NCBI GenBank assembly: GCA_963971575.1
Contig: OZ020616.1
Location: 12,679,575 to 12,743,574 of the forward strand
Direction: 5' to 3'
Source: Liopterus haemorrhoidalis
Taxonomy: Eukaryota > Arthropoda > Insecta > Coleoptera > Dytiscidae
DNA length: 64,000 nt
In this document: positions 22,768-34,799 of the stretch, piece after piece
Layout: each line of letters begins with the position of its first letter
How positions within the stretch are numbered: the first letter of the stretch is position 1
The notes under the pieces: model-generated
What the model saw: only the letters and a program-made list of their open reading frames with translations
Told to the model about the DNA's origin: nothing
Database searches by the model: none
Position numbers and translations under genes: made by a program

Positions 22768-24639
22768 ATGGTACCCATTCACGGTGAATTTTAGAAATTG
22801 AAGGTCTACCTGTTCTTTCATCGTAGATTGAATCTTAAAAATGCCCAAACAATTTATAATACACCATTTGACTCAAAACATCTTCTCTAAAAGCTGTTTT
22901 TAAAAGCTCAATTGTTTCTGTCGTCATCTTTCCGTGAAATGGGACGAAGACGACAATTTAATTATAGCACTTAAGGAATATTACTTTGCTGTACGCTGTT
23001 GCAGACCATTCTTTTGACATGTTAGTGTGAATTAGTTTGTGTTAATGATAGTTGGTACGCACGTGCGCACACGTCAGATCAATTATGTGCGTACCAATGC
23101 GTACCACACGGTCTTGTCAATTCCAATTATAAAACACGATGCTTTTCTATGATGCAGCTCAACTAATCCATTTGTTGACACTTGGATTTAAATATTCTGA
23201 TGCCTTAATTAAATATTTTCACTTTCACAAATGAAAATATTTCATGAGAAATTTTGACAGTGTTGAAATGAGGAAATCGATGAAAATAGCAAGTTTTCTT
23301 GCAAAGGTTGGATCGGTGATAGAAGAAGCAAGTACATGAGGTTGTATGGAGTAGAAATATGACCCTTTTTGTTGAGCGAAGTAACAAAAAATTTACATTA
23401 ATGACAATATGCATTTAACTTTAGTACAATGAAAAGGAACCGAAAATTGCAAGGCCAGGTTTACAAGTTCACATAGTTCCATAAAAGTCCATTTACAACA
23501 CAACAATTACAAAAATTTACCAGCTCTGGTAACGTATTACAAAATGAAATCACGGTTTGAATGTTACCTCCTCATTTATTGTGCTGCTTAAAGGGTTTCT
23601 GCAACAAATAGAATTTTGAGAGCAATGGAACAGGAGTGAAGTGAAAGCCTATATCATGGCTTTCTGCATCAAAGGATTTGTATATCTAAAAATACAATGC
23701 AAATTATACTTCAAATTTAAATATTTTCTTCAGTCAATCTTTTATAGACAGGTGCAGGTCCGCGAACCATTGATTAAAAAACACTGGCATACGGCATACA
23801 CGATTCATTGACAAAGTAAGGTGGAAGCTTTATGTGCACATACTGTCCGACAAATATTTCGTGGCCGGGCGTGGTTTATTGTGCGCACAGAGAGGGCACT
23901 ATGCAAGACAGTGGCAGATATAGAGTACAGTCAGAGAAACAAGTTCACATTTTTACACGTGTACATTATATTTATCAGTTAAGTACGTCTACAAAGACAA
24001 GTTCCTCCCATCACAGTCGAACAACAAAACTATAGAAACACAGCTGCTTGATTTAAGTGATTATTGCATTTGACGTTCATTTTGTCGACTTGTTTATGGG
24101 CCAGAGCACCCCCGTCCCGCGTCTTTTTCCAAACTCCAGCGATTTCAAGTAGATTGTAAATAATAAAGGCTTACATTCTATGTAATACAGATGTTTTCCC
24201 GCTAAATATACTTACATAACAATGTTAAATTTTTGACTATTAATAGCACGTCCACCTAGTTTGTTTTTTGTCTCCATGATTTTAAATATTTAATATATTT
24301 TGAATGTTGCACTTATGCACTTGACTGTAATAGCGTGTGTAGGAAATAATGTAATTCGCCAAAGTTATAATCCCCACTACAAATTTCACATTAAAATTAA
24401 TCATTATTATATTTTATTTATTATTAATTTTATATTTACTTTATGTAATTTATTTTAACATACATGTACTTATTTTTAGGCTTTGAGAATGGTTCAGATA
24501 GAACCGAAATTAGTTAGCAAGTAAATAAATCTTTTTAAATATTTGATTAAATTTGCTTTTAATTATCGACCGAAACCCAAGAAAATACCTATATATTTAT
24601 CTATAAAATACGGTCAAGAATTCTTTTATGAAACAAAAT
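22768..24639. other. Long non-genic intron stretch
   Basis: No gene or classifiable repeat was recognised in about 1.9 kb. Short open frames look like chance. Confidence 0.35.
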
Positions 24640-24679
24640 GATGGATTATTTGAGTCATTCGATTAATCGTTGCCATCTC
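24640..24679. mobile_element. Right terminus of a Tc1-type element
   Basis: attcgattaatcgttgccatctc followed by TA matches the right end of the element at 29828-30774. The left terminus is not recognisable nearby, so this is a truncated copy. Confidence 0.55.
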
Positions 24680-24681
24680 TA

Positions 24682-25087
24682 TGTGCAAAGCCAAAATTAG
24701 ATGACTTGCAGTGTCCAAAAAGAGAAAGGCTTTCATCCATTATTTTTTAAAAGATTCTTATGCATTGTCTATTATGTAAGTGTTACAGCGATGATTTATT
24801 ATTGAAGAATTTTGTCAAGAAATCGATACAATCTACAAGGTCTAAATATAAAATAAGGTCTAATTTATTTATAAATTCTATCAATACTATTCTATTATTT
24901 TCAAATTATATCAAATACAAATACCATTTTTCATTGTTATGGAGTTATCTAAATATGTATCGATAGGGAAAATGTTTACTTGAATTCATTTAAATATTAT
25001 TTAAGACAATGTTTTGTTATTCAACTTTCATTTTTGTCATTATATATTATTGTTATATCGATCAAAATATCCATCCAAAACATTTAG
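24682..25087. other. Non-genic stretch
   Basis: AT-rich; nothing recognised. Confidence 0.3.
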
Positions 25088-25235
25088 GGCCGACCGGTGT
25101 AGCCTAGTGGTAACACACGTGCCCTGTATTGCTAAGGTCTCAGGTTCGAATTGTATTCAGGCATTGAATTTTCATAATGAAAAATTGGAATTGTCCTGGC
25201 TAATTACCTTAGTAAAGGCCATAAACGTACCATAA
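25088..25235 (+). mobile_element. tRNA-derived SINE
   Basis: The head ggccgaccggtgtagcctag shows a pol III A box (tgtagcctagtgg), and caggttcgaattgtatt a B box 45 bases on. The body gcattgaattttcat..ttgtcctggctaattacc is shared with the fragment at 4771-4845, showing a dispersed family. No clear target duplication was seen. Confidence 0.75.
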
Positions 25236-25777
25236 AAGTATAATGTGAAACATAATACTACGTTCAAACTTTTAATACTATCCGACATACTACCCAACTT
25301 TTCGATCTAGATTTAGTCAGACTTTTGTTTGACGTACCAATACTTTGTCAGTCATACCAACTTTACGTTTATTTTTATGCTGTACTGCTTTACTTTTCCT
25401 GGTATTTTTAATAATCTTGATTGAGAGTTTGTCTTGTAAATAAAAACTTTAATAACGAAATTTCAGTATTTATACGCTTAAAGACACATTTAAATGGTTT
25501 AAATGAGATTTATAGTATACGTATTTTGAAAAACATTAATTTTATTAAAAGAGAGATTCCACAAAAATATCAATATATTCGGACCTACCAATTTTATGCC
25601 TGAAATGAAAATTCCGTTTTTCGTCGCATTCATAGATGCTAAATTATGTAAATGTATTAAAACTGTATAAAACATTTATATCTTCACTATATGCAAACAA
25701 TCAATGATAAAATTATTAGGTTAGGTTTAGTTAGCAAAAATTTTGGACAGAAAAAACTGAAACTTGATAGACGTATA
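25236..25777. other. Non-genic stretch
   Basis: Nothing recognised; AT-rich intron sequence up to the TA target at 25776-25777. Confidence 0.3.
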
Positions 25778-26445
25778 CAGGGTGTTAGGTAAATGTCCGG
25801 CACATTTAAAAGACAGCATGGTGACGTAGAATGCAATCGATTTTTCCTTTGCCAATTTTCTCTAAAATGTGAATTTCGTCCAAAAATAAACAAACAAAAA
25901 GATGCCCCAAATTTTGAAAACCACTGACTTTATTTAATTTTTCATATTAATCCAGAAGGTGTGTAGTTTCCATAGAGAAAAAAATATTTTAATTATAGTT
26001 CAATAATAGAATATCAAAGTACGTGTACGTCATAATCTAAAATTTTGTTCCGATTTTGTTAAAAAAAATGGCACATTACACAATTGAAGAATATACAGAC
26101 ATGCATTTTATGTATGGGGAATGTGTCGGCAATGCTGTGGAATGCAGAACGACGATATGCTTTTTTTAATATTAAAGTTTTTCTTATTTCTTTTTTCTTC
26201 ATAAAATTGAAAAAGCATTTTGTTGAAATAAAAGTACGGTATTGTTTCCATGGTTTCTATTTACCTCAGTCACATATGTGATTGTTGTAACAGACAAAAT
26301 ATTAGTGGTTCCTAAACGGTGGTACTGCATCGATTATCAAGCGATATACGCATCTTATCCAAAAATGGTTAAAGACTTTTTGGCTCTAAATGAGCCAACA
26401 ATGCTGCCTTTAAAATTGTGCCGGACATTTTTACCTAACACCCTG
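25778..26445 (+). mobile_element. Short TA-flanked element derived from a DUF4817-type transposon
   Basis: Inverted termini cagggtgttaggtaaatgtc (left) and gacatttttacctaacaccctg (right) with TA on both sides. It is 668 bp long. A 33-codon frame at 26068-26169 reads MAHYTIEEYTDMHFMYGECV, then GNAVE. This matches the N-terminal HTH (DUF4817) of insect Tc1/mariner-superfamily transposases (pattern YT..E..DMHFIYG.C.GNA..A). The rest of the transposase is deleted. Confidence 0.75.
26068..26169 (+). pseudogene. DUF4817 helix-turn-helix remnant
   Basis: The ATG at 26068 starts the peptide and a TAA in a T-run at 26167-26169 ends it. Only the first ~25 residues match the family; the remainder reads CRTTICFF and is out of frame with what would be the arginine-rich helix. 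Too short to be functional. Confidence 0.6.
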
Positions 26446-27089
26446 TATAAACAGGTACTCATGGAGAATTTTTACATGTTTTCAATGAGATTTATAGTAT
26501 ACATATTTTGAAAAATATTAACTTCATAAAGAGTTCCAAAAATAGCAGTTATCCGACGTAATGTCATGTTAGAAACGCGTATTTCTCTGCCAACTACAGA
26601 TGCATGAGTGATTACTATTGGCTCCCCACTCTTACGACCATGCCTTCTCGTTTCTAACGTTACAATATACTTCATTCTAAGCATACAGCCTCGTTCTGGT
26701 GGACTCATACGGAACATTAGCGATATATAATAGGCGATTAAGTAATAATTTCAGAGAATACTTGTAACAAGTTCATTGGGCACTAGTGTACCGTGGAATA
26801 GCGGTTAAGATCTACTGCTCTACAATGTCCTCATTATATGTGAGGTTTGTTCAAAAATAAGTGGACCTTTCTGTTATAAAATTAGTAGTAGTAAGTAGTA
26901 AAGTTTTTTATTTTTTCCTTTCGGATTAAAATCTACATAAACTATTTCACATTTCATGTACTATGTTTGACCTTTTATAAACAAAACAAAAAATCATTAA
27001 TTCTAACATATAAAATAAATATACATATATAACAATACACAACAAAGATATAATTCTGTTCAAGTTTTATCTCTTTTATTTTCATCTAT
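26446..27089. other. Stretch with an unassigned minus-strand open frame
   Basis: A minus-strand frame (26472-26717) reads RRHGRKSGEPIVITHASVVG and TLRRITAIFG, with coding-like composition but no family recognised. At about 26842 gaggtttgttcaaaaataag looks like a mariner terminus, but no partner was found. Confidence 0.3.
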
Positions 27090-28270
27090 CTTGTGCCGGG
27101 TCTTAAATCACTGAGTATCTGTACTAATTTCATGTCGAGTTCCATAATTCCTCTATGCAGCCTCTTGTCAGATGTTCCAATATTTCTTCTCCTCTTACAC
27201 ATCATCTTCTGCACTTGTTCTCTTGATCTTGTTTCCAGTACATATTTCCATTTTCTTCATTTCCTACTCTATACCTAGCTATCATCTTTGTATTTTTGTC
27301 ATTTTTCCTTAGGTATTCTGCCGTTTCCATGGATACTAAAAACTTGTATCTTTTATTGTAGTTGTGGATTAGTTCTCTTCTGGTCTGTATTTGGATATCA
27401 TTTTCCCTTATTTCCTCCAGCTTCCTTGTCTTCGTCTATTTCCCACTTCCATCAGCGAGTAGCCCTTCGTTTCGCAGAAACTCGCGCGTTTTTGTTCCCA
27501 TTTGTTTGCAGTTATCGAATGCAAGTTCCTTCCGAGTAGTCAGTCTTATCTTTTCTTCGTAGCTGACAGCTTTTCCAGCCTCTATGGGCACCTTTTCGTT
27601 TCTTCCAGTAAGATGTAGATGGGTGTTACTTTATCTATGCTGAGTAACCATCGCAGATATTTATATTGTACTCTTTCGACACTTTCTTGTTCTCTCCAGC
27701 TCCATATTTCAGCTCTATATAGCATAATGTTAAGAATTAATTTGTCGAAGAGCAGATATCTTAACTTGAAATTACTTTTAAACTTTCTTTCGCCAATTCC
27801 CCAAACTTGTGCGAAGGCTATATATCCCTTTATTGTTACTTCCTTGATATGTTCCTATTCCTGTCCGTTCTTTTGAAAAGTATATCCCAAATATTTAAAT
27901 GTTTTTACCTTTTCTAGTTCTACCCCGTGCCACAACAATTTTTCATCCGGTTCTCTCCTCCTTGCTTGTGAAACTCTTATAATTTTCGTCTTTTCAGTAT
28001 TTAATATCATTTCTTTTTCCTCTAAGTAATTCTCCAATCTTTTTACTATCCAAGTCATTTCTTCCTTGCTTTTTGCCACTATTACTAGGTCATCTGCGTA
28101 TGATAGCGTCCAGAATTTCTTTCTTCCCAATACTATGCCACCTGTCTGTCCTCTGCTGAAGTAGGTTTCAATATCAGATAGATACATAGCGAATAAGATC
28201 GGAAAAATTATAGTTTTATTTATATTCAAACGTGTCTTATTCAAAAACTCCTTTTCACCTAGCACCTAGC
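27090..28270 (-). pseudogene. Non-LTR retrotransposon, reverse transcriptase C-terminal half
   Basis: The best open part (27855-28265) reads FPILFAMYLSDIETYFSRGQ, then LSYADDLVIVAKSKEEM with the YADD catalytic motif, NTEKTKIIRVS and KTFKYLGYTFQKNGQ. Downstream on the minus strand, frames shift through RYLLFDKLILNIMLYRAEIW, YKYLRWLLSIDKVTPIYI and TRELIHNYNKRYKFL, the thumb and tail of LINE proteins. The N-terminal part of the RT and the endonuclease are missing. Several frameshifts and stops; a 5'-truncated dead copy, clade not assigned. Confidence 0.8.
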
Positions 28271-29160
28271 TCGACGACTAATTGAGATAGCGAGTAAAGC
28301 AAGTGGTAGCTGATAACTTTTAAGTCTCCGTACACAGCACCACTGTTCCTATCGCACTGCGCCTGCCCACTAGCACACTATCATCACTACTATATGCATT
28401 TATGTTATCAGCAATCTTGAAATTCAAATTCGAGTAATGAAGTAAACTAACGTTCGTAACTTACACATTGCTCCGATCTGATCTGTAAAACTTGTATTAA
28501 TTAACAATTAGCTACACTAATAATGACCTCTTGTAAACAGTCTTCAGATTTATTAAGATGTCTTCTCAGTTATTTCACTCTTAACGCACTTAAGATTCTA
28601 AATGGATCTGAGGTTTTCCAAATATGACTAAAAAACAGTTAAATGTATTTTTAAAAGAGTGTTACGGCATGTAATTATTTAAAAATTCAGATTTTTATCA
28701 AAAATGTTGTAATAGGAAAATTAAACAAAGTTTTACTCAAAAAATGCCATAAAAACTATAGTTCACGGTGTCTACCGACAAAAATTACTTGAGTTATTCA
28801 GTTGGCAAGCTTATCTATTGCTTCATTCTAACTATTGTCGTGCCTGTACCCAAAGAGCTAATTAGAGATAAAAATGTATGGTTTTTTGACGCATAATATA
28901 ACTCGATATACTGTAGATGTAAGGCTGGTCTCACACTGGAACCGACTACGTGCGAGAGTCACGAACTTTCCCGACCTTTGGAATGTAATCAGCGCTCTCA
29001 CACTAGGAGCGACTTAGTCGTGCGACTACGTGTGTTTATTTCAGAACTGCGACTCGACACCAGCAGGCTCGGATTTTAGTGCGTACGACGCACCACTTTG
29101 TGCATTTTTTTCCAGATTTAACATTTTCCAGAATATAGTTGAACAAATTTTAATAACAAG
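28271..29160. other. Non-genic stretch with a repeat-terminus-like segment
   Basis: At about 28921-29040 the segment tctcacactggaaccgact recurs as tctcacactaggagcgact, which looks like subterminal repeats of a DNA transposon. No partner end or ORF was found. Confidence 0.35.
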
Positions 29161-29780
29161 GAAAAGGAAAACATGGATCTCGTTTTACCCGCACGCACAA
29201 ATTTTATTATATCTTTGAAACTACTGAACCGATTTTAAAAAAACATTGCCTTAGAGCTGACCAAATGTTGTAGCTACAGATATAGGCAATTTCAAACCAT
29301 TAGGCGAAACTGGATTTTGAAATCTAGTAATTTTTATCAATTAAATTGAACTTCTGGTCGTTTTGTTTAAGCTTTGTAAATCATACTCACATACGCAAAT
29401 TCTAGATTAAATTTACTTACATTATAAAATGTCCTTTTCATAATATTTTGATTTTTTGTGTCATTCTTAATAAAAATTTCCAATTTATTTTTTTGTCTTC
29501 AAAATATTTAAAAATGTATTATATTTTATTGCAAACGTCCTTCGTTTCCATGATTTCACTGTTGGAATTTAAAATTTTCACCTACCATAACATGAAACAT
29601 GAAATAACCCATGAAATAAAGTCACTTGTGACAACCTAAAAGAACGAAATTCCCATTTAGTTCCGCTTAAAGCAAAGAAATGACCTATAGAAAAACAAAC
29701 ATGAAAATCAGCAGTTCTCGTGTGAAAAGGGCATATACCGACAGACAGACAAAAAGACATTGCCTTTTATATGTATAGAA
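29160..29780 (+). repeat. Unclassified interspersed repeat ending in (CAGA)n
   Basis: Contains ttgaaactactgaaccgatt near its start and ends ccgacagacagacaaaaaga followed by cattgccttttatatgtata. The layout (body, short CAGA run, conserved terminal motif) parallels repeat R and the repeat at 10550-11060, but the sequences differ. Confidence 0.45.
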
Positions 29781-29827
29781 TTTTATTGTTTATATATTAA
29801 AAGTTAATATAATTGTAGTCATATATA

Positions 29828-30774
29828 GAGATGGCAATAAAAATTAATTAATCGATTAATTGATCATTTCATTAATCCATATGTTATAATCCATTTTTGT
29901 TTAAATTGGTAGAAAATAATAGATTAATCGATAAGGAAATAAAAAAAAAACATATACACTCGCCGAAAAAAAAAACAAAAAAAAATGGGACTGTCTTAAT
30001 TTTGTATTTTAAGGCTGATATAAAAATTTTCAACAGTTTTATTAGGAAACTATATGTAATGGGAGGTAATACAATGTCTTCATAAACAAATATTTTTGTT
30101 GCTAACTAAACAGGCTGTAACAATAAATAATGCCCGTTTGAACGAAGACTATATAAAATCGCATATTAAGTACGTAAGTTTTAATACAAATTTTGCCATT
30201 AGTTATCTATCTTAGTGATTTCTAAACTCCAACAGTCTTTTTTGAATAAATCTTTTTTTGTGCAATAAATTTAAAATGTGTCCGGAACAAGTTGTACTAA
30301 CTGTGCCATTATATGAAGCCAGGCCTCAGTATTAAAATATCGCTGGTATTTTGGATGTAACTAAAAACTCTATTAATTACGCTATAAAGAGTCATCAGCG
30401 AATAACATCACGAACTATTCAAAAACGACTGAGGAAACAACGGCTTGTATCCAGAAAACTTCAGGCTTTTCTCGCAAATTATCGAGTTAGAAGTTTGCGT
30501 TTCGCTCGTGAGCATTTGAACTGAATGGACGCAAACTAACGCAGTATATTGTACAGAATTGAGTAGCGGTTGAGTTTAAGTCTCCAGATGACCGAGTAAT
30601 GTTCTGAACGCTTAGTAATCTAAGAACTTAATTGAAAAGAAGAGAGCAGTCATCTACCAATTAGTATTTCAACAATATAACTAAGTAATTTCTTGAAACA
30701 AAATAAAGTTATCGATTAATAATAAATTATTCGATTAATTATTAATTAATCATTCGATTAATCGTTGCCATCTC
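29828..30774 (+). mobile_element. Tc1-type element, degraded, TA flanks
   Basis: Inverted termini gagatggcaa and ttgccatctc flanked by TA (29826-29827, 30775-30776). Subterminal attaatcgattaatt repeats are extensive at both ends. Length 947 bp. A transposase remnant is at 30312-30524. A second right end of the same family lies at 24640-24679. Confidence 0.75.
30312..30524 (+). pseudogene. Tc1-like transposase, HTH fragment
   Basis: A single frame with one internal stop reads NIAGILDVTKNSINYAIKS, then HQRITSRTIQKRLRKQRLVS, RKLQAFLANYRVRSLRFARE, HLN and TGA. The patterns I..ILGV....I, TSRTIQRRLRE.GLxSR and RRARLxFAREHLNW are the bipartite paired-like DNA-binding domain of Tc1 transposases. A deletion of the tryptophan-bearing region and everything C-terminal (all DDE residues) leaves it inactive. 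Confidence 0.75.
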
Positions 30775-30776
30775 TA

Positions 30777-32198
30777 GTCGTATAGATGCCCATCTAGAGT
30801 TTTAAGGACAAATGTTCATCATTGCCAGTTTCTGACTAACTTTTTTGGATGGACCGTAAAATAGGCCAAATAACATCTTTGACGTAATGATAAAGCATTA
30901 ATTTTATCTAAATGTTATCTAAATCCAGTCGGCAAACATCATTACAATACTCACAAAATGTTACTCAAGATTAAAATAAACATTTACAACAAAATTACGA
31001 AACTTAAAATTTTTTAAAAAAATATTCTTAATTTCATCTTTATTCTATGTATTTATTTTTTGTATTACATTTTTAATTGGACCACCTATAATGCTTACGA
31101 AACTTGTCAACGGGATCTTAAACCAGTTAATTCGACTATCAATGTATGTTTTAGTTGAGACTTAACCTAACCTAAGTCTAGTTCTTAACAAGGGTTATCA
31201 GCATATCTAGGGCGCCACCAAATAGTTCATTGAACTACCTTACCTTTATAACCACCTTTATCACGACCGTAGGACACTCTAAAAAAAGGTGTTGAATAAA
31301 CTCCGTATAATAACAACCAACTAAAAAATCCCGACGATATCAAAGCCACAATTAAACAAAAAATAAAACGATAGTGGTAGCATGAGTGGCATATCATAGA
31401 AAGCAACAAGCTAAGAGCCATAAAAAATACAACTAAATCCTGGAAAACTGTCAAATATCGAAAATATCAAACCATAATCATATATCTAAAGTCACTGGTT
31501 ATACAAAGTAGAGCAAGTCTTTGAAGAAGCCGACAGACTCCAGGGTTTGATTGGCAACATTGGCTCCCCTATTAAGGAAACTAAAGCAACAATTTTTACG
31601 TTCTTAAGTTTGCTTCTGCGCTGTCACATCTCTCTTTCTCGCTCTAATTTAATAACCTCCTTTGTCAGCGGTTTGAATATTTAAGGTTAAGTTTCATTTA
31701 AATTTATATATTATATCCATTTTATTTAATAAAAATAAAAAATAAATAATTGAAATTGTACCACAATTTTGTTATAGTGCATCTTTGATTAAAAAAATCG
31801 TGATTACAATGTTTAAAATAAAAATGTTGGTAGTACTAGTTTCTTATTTTTTTATTGTTGGAATCACTGAAAATCATTTTTGCATTTTTTTGCGCGTCAC
31901 TTGGATTTTGTGAGATGAGGACCTTTTTTTTGCTCATCACTTAAATTTTAAGAGGTAAGAACCTTGTTTTTATTTACCAAGGGCGCCAAAACACGGCTCT
32001 GCCCCTAGCGCAAGTTTTCCTTACGGCGGCTCTGCTGACAACATAACGTTTGATCTGGCAACATTTGGAACGCGGGACTTGGAGGGGTGGCAGGTGAACA
32101 TGCGATACGCCCTCAGTACGAGTTTGAAGTCGCTAGAGTAATTTTGCTATCCGTAGCGATTTTTTTCGTGAAATAGTTTTTTCTAGTGCGTTCTAAAA
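30777..32198. other. Non-genic stretch
   Basis: No gene recognised. Around 31895-31965 two degenerate units (tcacttggattttgtgagat..ggacc and tcacttaaattttaagaggt..gaacc) resemble the hairpin minisatellite at 44510-44860. Confidence 0.35.
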
Positions 32199-32390
32199 AT
32201 GAGTGACATTCATTTCGAGCAACGGTGTACTATCAGGTTTTGCTTCAGATTTGGGCACAATGCAACGAAAACTTTTGCAAAACTTCAGCAAAATGGAGAC
32301 TATGGAGACAGTGTTTTGTCAAGGATCCAGATTTTTTTGGTGGTTTAAGACCTTTTCAGAAGGAAGAGAGTTAATTGAAGATTAATCACA
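32199..32390 (+). pseudogene. mariner transposase N-terminal fragment
   Basis: ATG at 32199 reads MSDIHFEQRCTIRFCFRFGH, then NATKTFAKLQQNGDYGDSVL and SRIQIF. A frameshift then gives WFKTFSEGRELIED and a stop. This is the mariner N-terminal HTH (FCFRLG.NATETF..LQ.AYG...LSR.QVF.WFK.F.EGRE). The sequence after 32390 is unrelated or decayed. The lineage differs from the other mariners in the window. Confidence 0.7.
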
Positions 32391-32487
32391 AGGAAATTTC
32401 ACCTCAAGAGACGTCATTTTGGAACACTTTTGAGGTGATTTTTTCATAGGCTATTTAGCGATAGGTGTTTTCAACCAGTTACCTCCT

Positions 32488-32745
32488 TAAGGGGACACAA
32501 CAGTAGAGTTATTCAAAACTAACAATCTAAAATAAAATTAGCAACAATCTATGCATCGAAATTCGCAGCAATCTTGTATCTGTCTACTAGGATATTTTAA
32601 TTGTAAAAGAAATTTTATTTAATTGTAAATAAACAAATTGCTAAAAAATAGATAAAAGACCTACAAATTTAGATGTATAGATTGTTACTTTTTTTCAGAT
32701 TACCAGTATTATATAAGAAACTTGTAAGAACTATAATGTTATGCC
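32488..32745. mobile_element. MITE-like deletion derivative of the PIF/Harbinger-like element
   Basis: 32515-32640 matches 52645-52770 (actaacaa..aaataaaatta..aacaatctatgcatc). 32655-32715 matches 54085-54140 (gatgtatagattgttact). The two halves of the 2.3-kb element are thus fused here with the middle missing. Ends near ttaagggg and gccttaa may be its termini. Confidence 0.5.
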
Positions 32746-33430
32746 TTAAGACGATTTAATGATATCAACTAGGTAAAATTAGTCATTTAACTACAAAAAT
32801 ACCAATATTTTAGAGAACAATTATCCATTTTCAGTGATTTATTTCAGCTGTCAAATCATAAAAAATAAAGCCATGAAACTTGGCAATTACCTACGTTAAA
32901 TACCTGTCAATTATCATCATTTAAGAAACGATTTCTCCGCCAAAAGAATGCCTCTAATTGGCCACAAAACCAACCAATAGCTGTAGCTATAATTAAGACA
33001 TTTAAGTCTACTTTAGCCAAAGTGACTTAGTTACTACTCCGGTGGTATATGGACCATTTGAAAATACCGAAATCTGATTACTGTTATTAAATATGACAGA
33101 TATATTTAGTTGTGATATATTAGGTCTAGTTTAGGATGGTTTTAGGCTATATGAAGTTTTTATTATTATATCTTTATATATAAATATGGGTATGGTTATA
33201 TAATTAAAATATTAGAAGCTGTTAATAATTTTAAAAGAAATTTCTTAAAGATATTTTTAAAAAAGAAATGAATTTCAAATGTAACCAATCATCAGACAAA
33301 GACATCATTCATCTAGCCGATGTAAAATATTAAAATTTATAAAACTTTAATAATGCAACATACAGTACAGTTGCACTGAAATAAAAACGATTTAAATACA
33401 TATTTATGAAGCTTAATAACATTAAATGGG
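32746..33430. other. Non-genic stretch
   Basis: AT-rich; nothing recognised. Confidence 0.3.
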
Positions 33431-33775
33431 ACGGTTTTTTCTTCTTCATCCCATAAACGTCCCACAATTGATTCACCGCGCCGTAGTTTTCACTACCGTA
33501 GTGCTACTTTTTTATGTTAGGCACGGGTCTTTCACTCCAAAGAGCGAAGTTTTGGGTCTACAACTCCCATAGAGACCTAATCCGCGTTGGGAGCGGTGAT
33601 ATATTTATATGATGCTCGTTTTTAAATTTTTATTTAGTTTTTAACATTTTAAATGAGGATGAGGAGGTATGGACAAATACAAATATCCATGCTATGACTG
33701 GGATCCGAACCCGGGACCTTTAGCACGAGAAGCAGGGTCGCTACCTCTGCGCTACTGATGTCGGCACCGAAATGC
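33430..33775 (-). mobile_element. tRNA-derived SINE-like element
   Basis: On the minus strand, gccgacatcagtagcgcaga carries an A-box-like segment and cccgggttcggatcccagtc a strong B box, at tRNA spacing (33690-33775). The rest of the stretch to 33430, with cctccccatagag-type GC-richer sequence, may be its body, but the far end is uncertain. Confidence 0.6.
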
Positions 33776-34561
33776 GACGGTTTATAGGAATATAAATACA
33801 AAAATAAGACCAATATCACATCCAATCTGCCATTTTAGTGAGGGGTAGTGATGTCACTCAGTTGGTTTCCACCGGTTTCCAGAAGTTGGTTGTTAAAATT
33901 TATGGCAGTTTATTATAAACCGCCGGTATTTTTGTCTGTAGTTATATTTAGTTATATATTTACCCCACAAAATGTAATCGCGCCGATTACAAAAAATCTC
34001 GCCCAAAAAAACAATAATAGATAATAAACATTTTACGAAGCCACCGTAGTTGGTTTAAAGACACACAGATGTCGCACTATTCGTAACTCACTAATTTCTT
34101 TAAGCTGTAAACACTACCTCGAACGTTAAACCAATCTATTAAACATGGCCACAGCGTTCAATGCATAGTGAACTAATTTAAAGAGCTCTGAACGCAGTTT
34201 TAGAGACGTTGCAAAAGGAATATTATACGGGTCTTGTTTAGCCATTTTGGCCAATATCGACAATCATGACAATGCATCAACTCACACTTCTCTGCTGAGA
34301 CGGTAGTTTTTGGCACAGAACGAAGCCACTCTTGCTCCTCATACTCCCGTGAGTTGGCCTCGTTCAACTTTTTTGTTCTCAGAATTGAAGAATTCGTTAA
34401 ACGAAAGCCGTTTGTGGTTAGTTCTTATCAGTACTTCATTATTTGTTCCATAAATTGTCCAATGTATTCATGTCATTCCGCGTATATATTTGTTAGATTA
34501 AACTATTTTATAGTAAGATTAAACCGTTATAAATTAATTAATTATTTCTCTGTTGTTCCAG
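33776..34561. other. Intron end before FGF exon
   Basis: No repeat was resolved. It ends tctctgttgttccag, the acceptor of the exon at 34562. About 34005-34040 (gataataaacattttacgaag) matches an arm of the foldback at 50831-51204. Confidence 0.4.
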
Positions 34562-34689
34562 AATTCCAGAGACTGATTGTAAGCTCCGATATGAACTACA
34601 ATCTCACAATCTACAACGAGGCGTCCGATAGATTTTTATGTTTCGCAAAACCCAACAAGAGGCAAAAACATTGGAGACTTGTTGCACTA
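34562..34689 (+). CDS. FGF gene, exon with middle strands of the beta-trefoil
   Basis: 128 bp between acceptor gttgttccag and donor gtaagt, entered in phase 1 and left in phase 0. The two leading bases complete Lys with the previous exon. The reading is FQRLIVSSDMNYNLTIYNEA, then SDRFLCFAKPNKRQKHWRLV and AL. RFLCFAKPNK occupies the place of RYLxMxxxGxL in FGFs (strands beta5-beta7). The exon ends just before the segment holding the conserved Cys and Phe-Glu-like residues, the same relative place as the second core intron in vertebrate FGF genes. NLT is a possible N-glycosylation site. Confidence 0.87.
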
Positions 34690-34799
34690 GTAAGTATTCA
34701 ATCTTTTATGCATCTTATTTTTGGATACTTAATGCTTACCCATATGTTTAAAATAATTCCATTTGACACCAAATTAATCTATAAGTAACGGGCGTTTTT

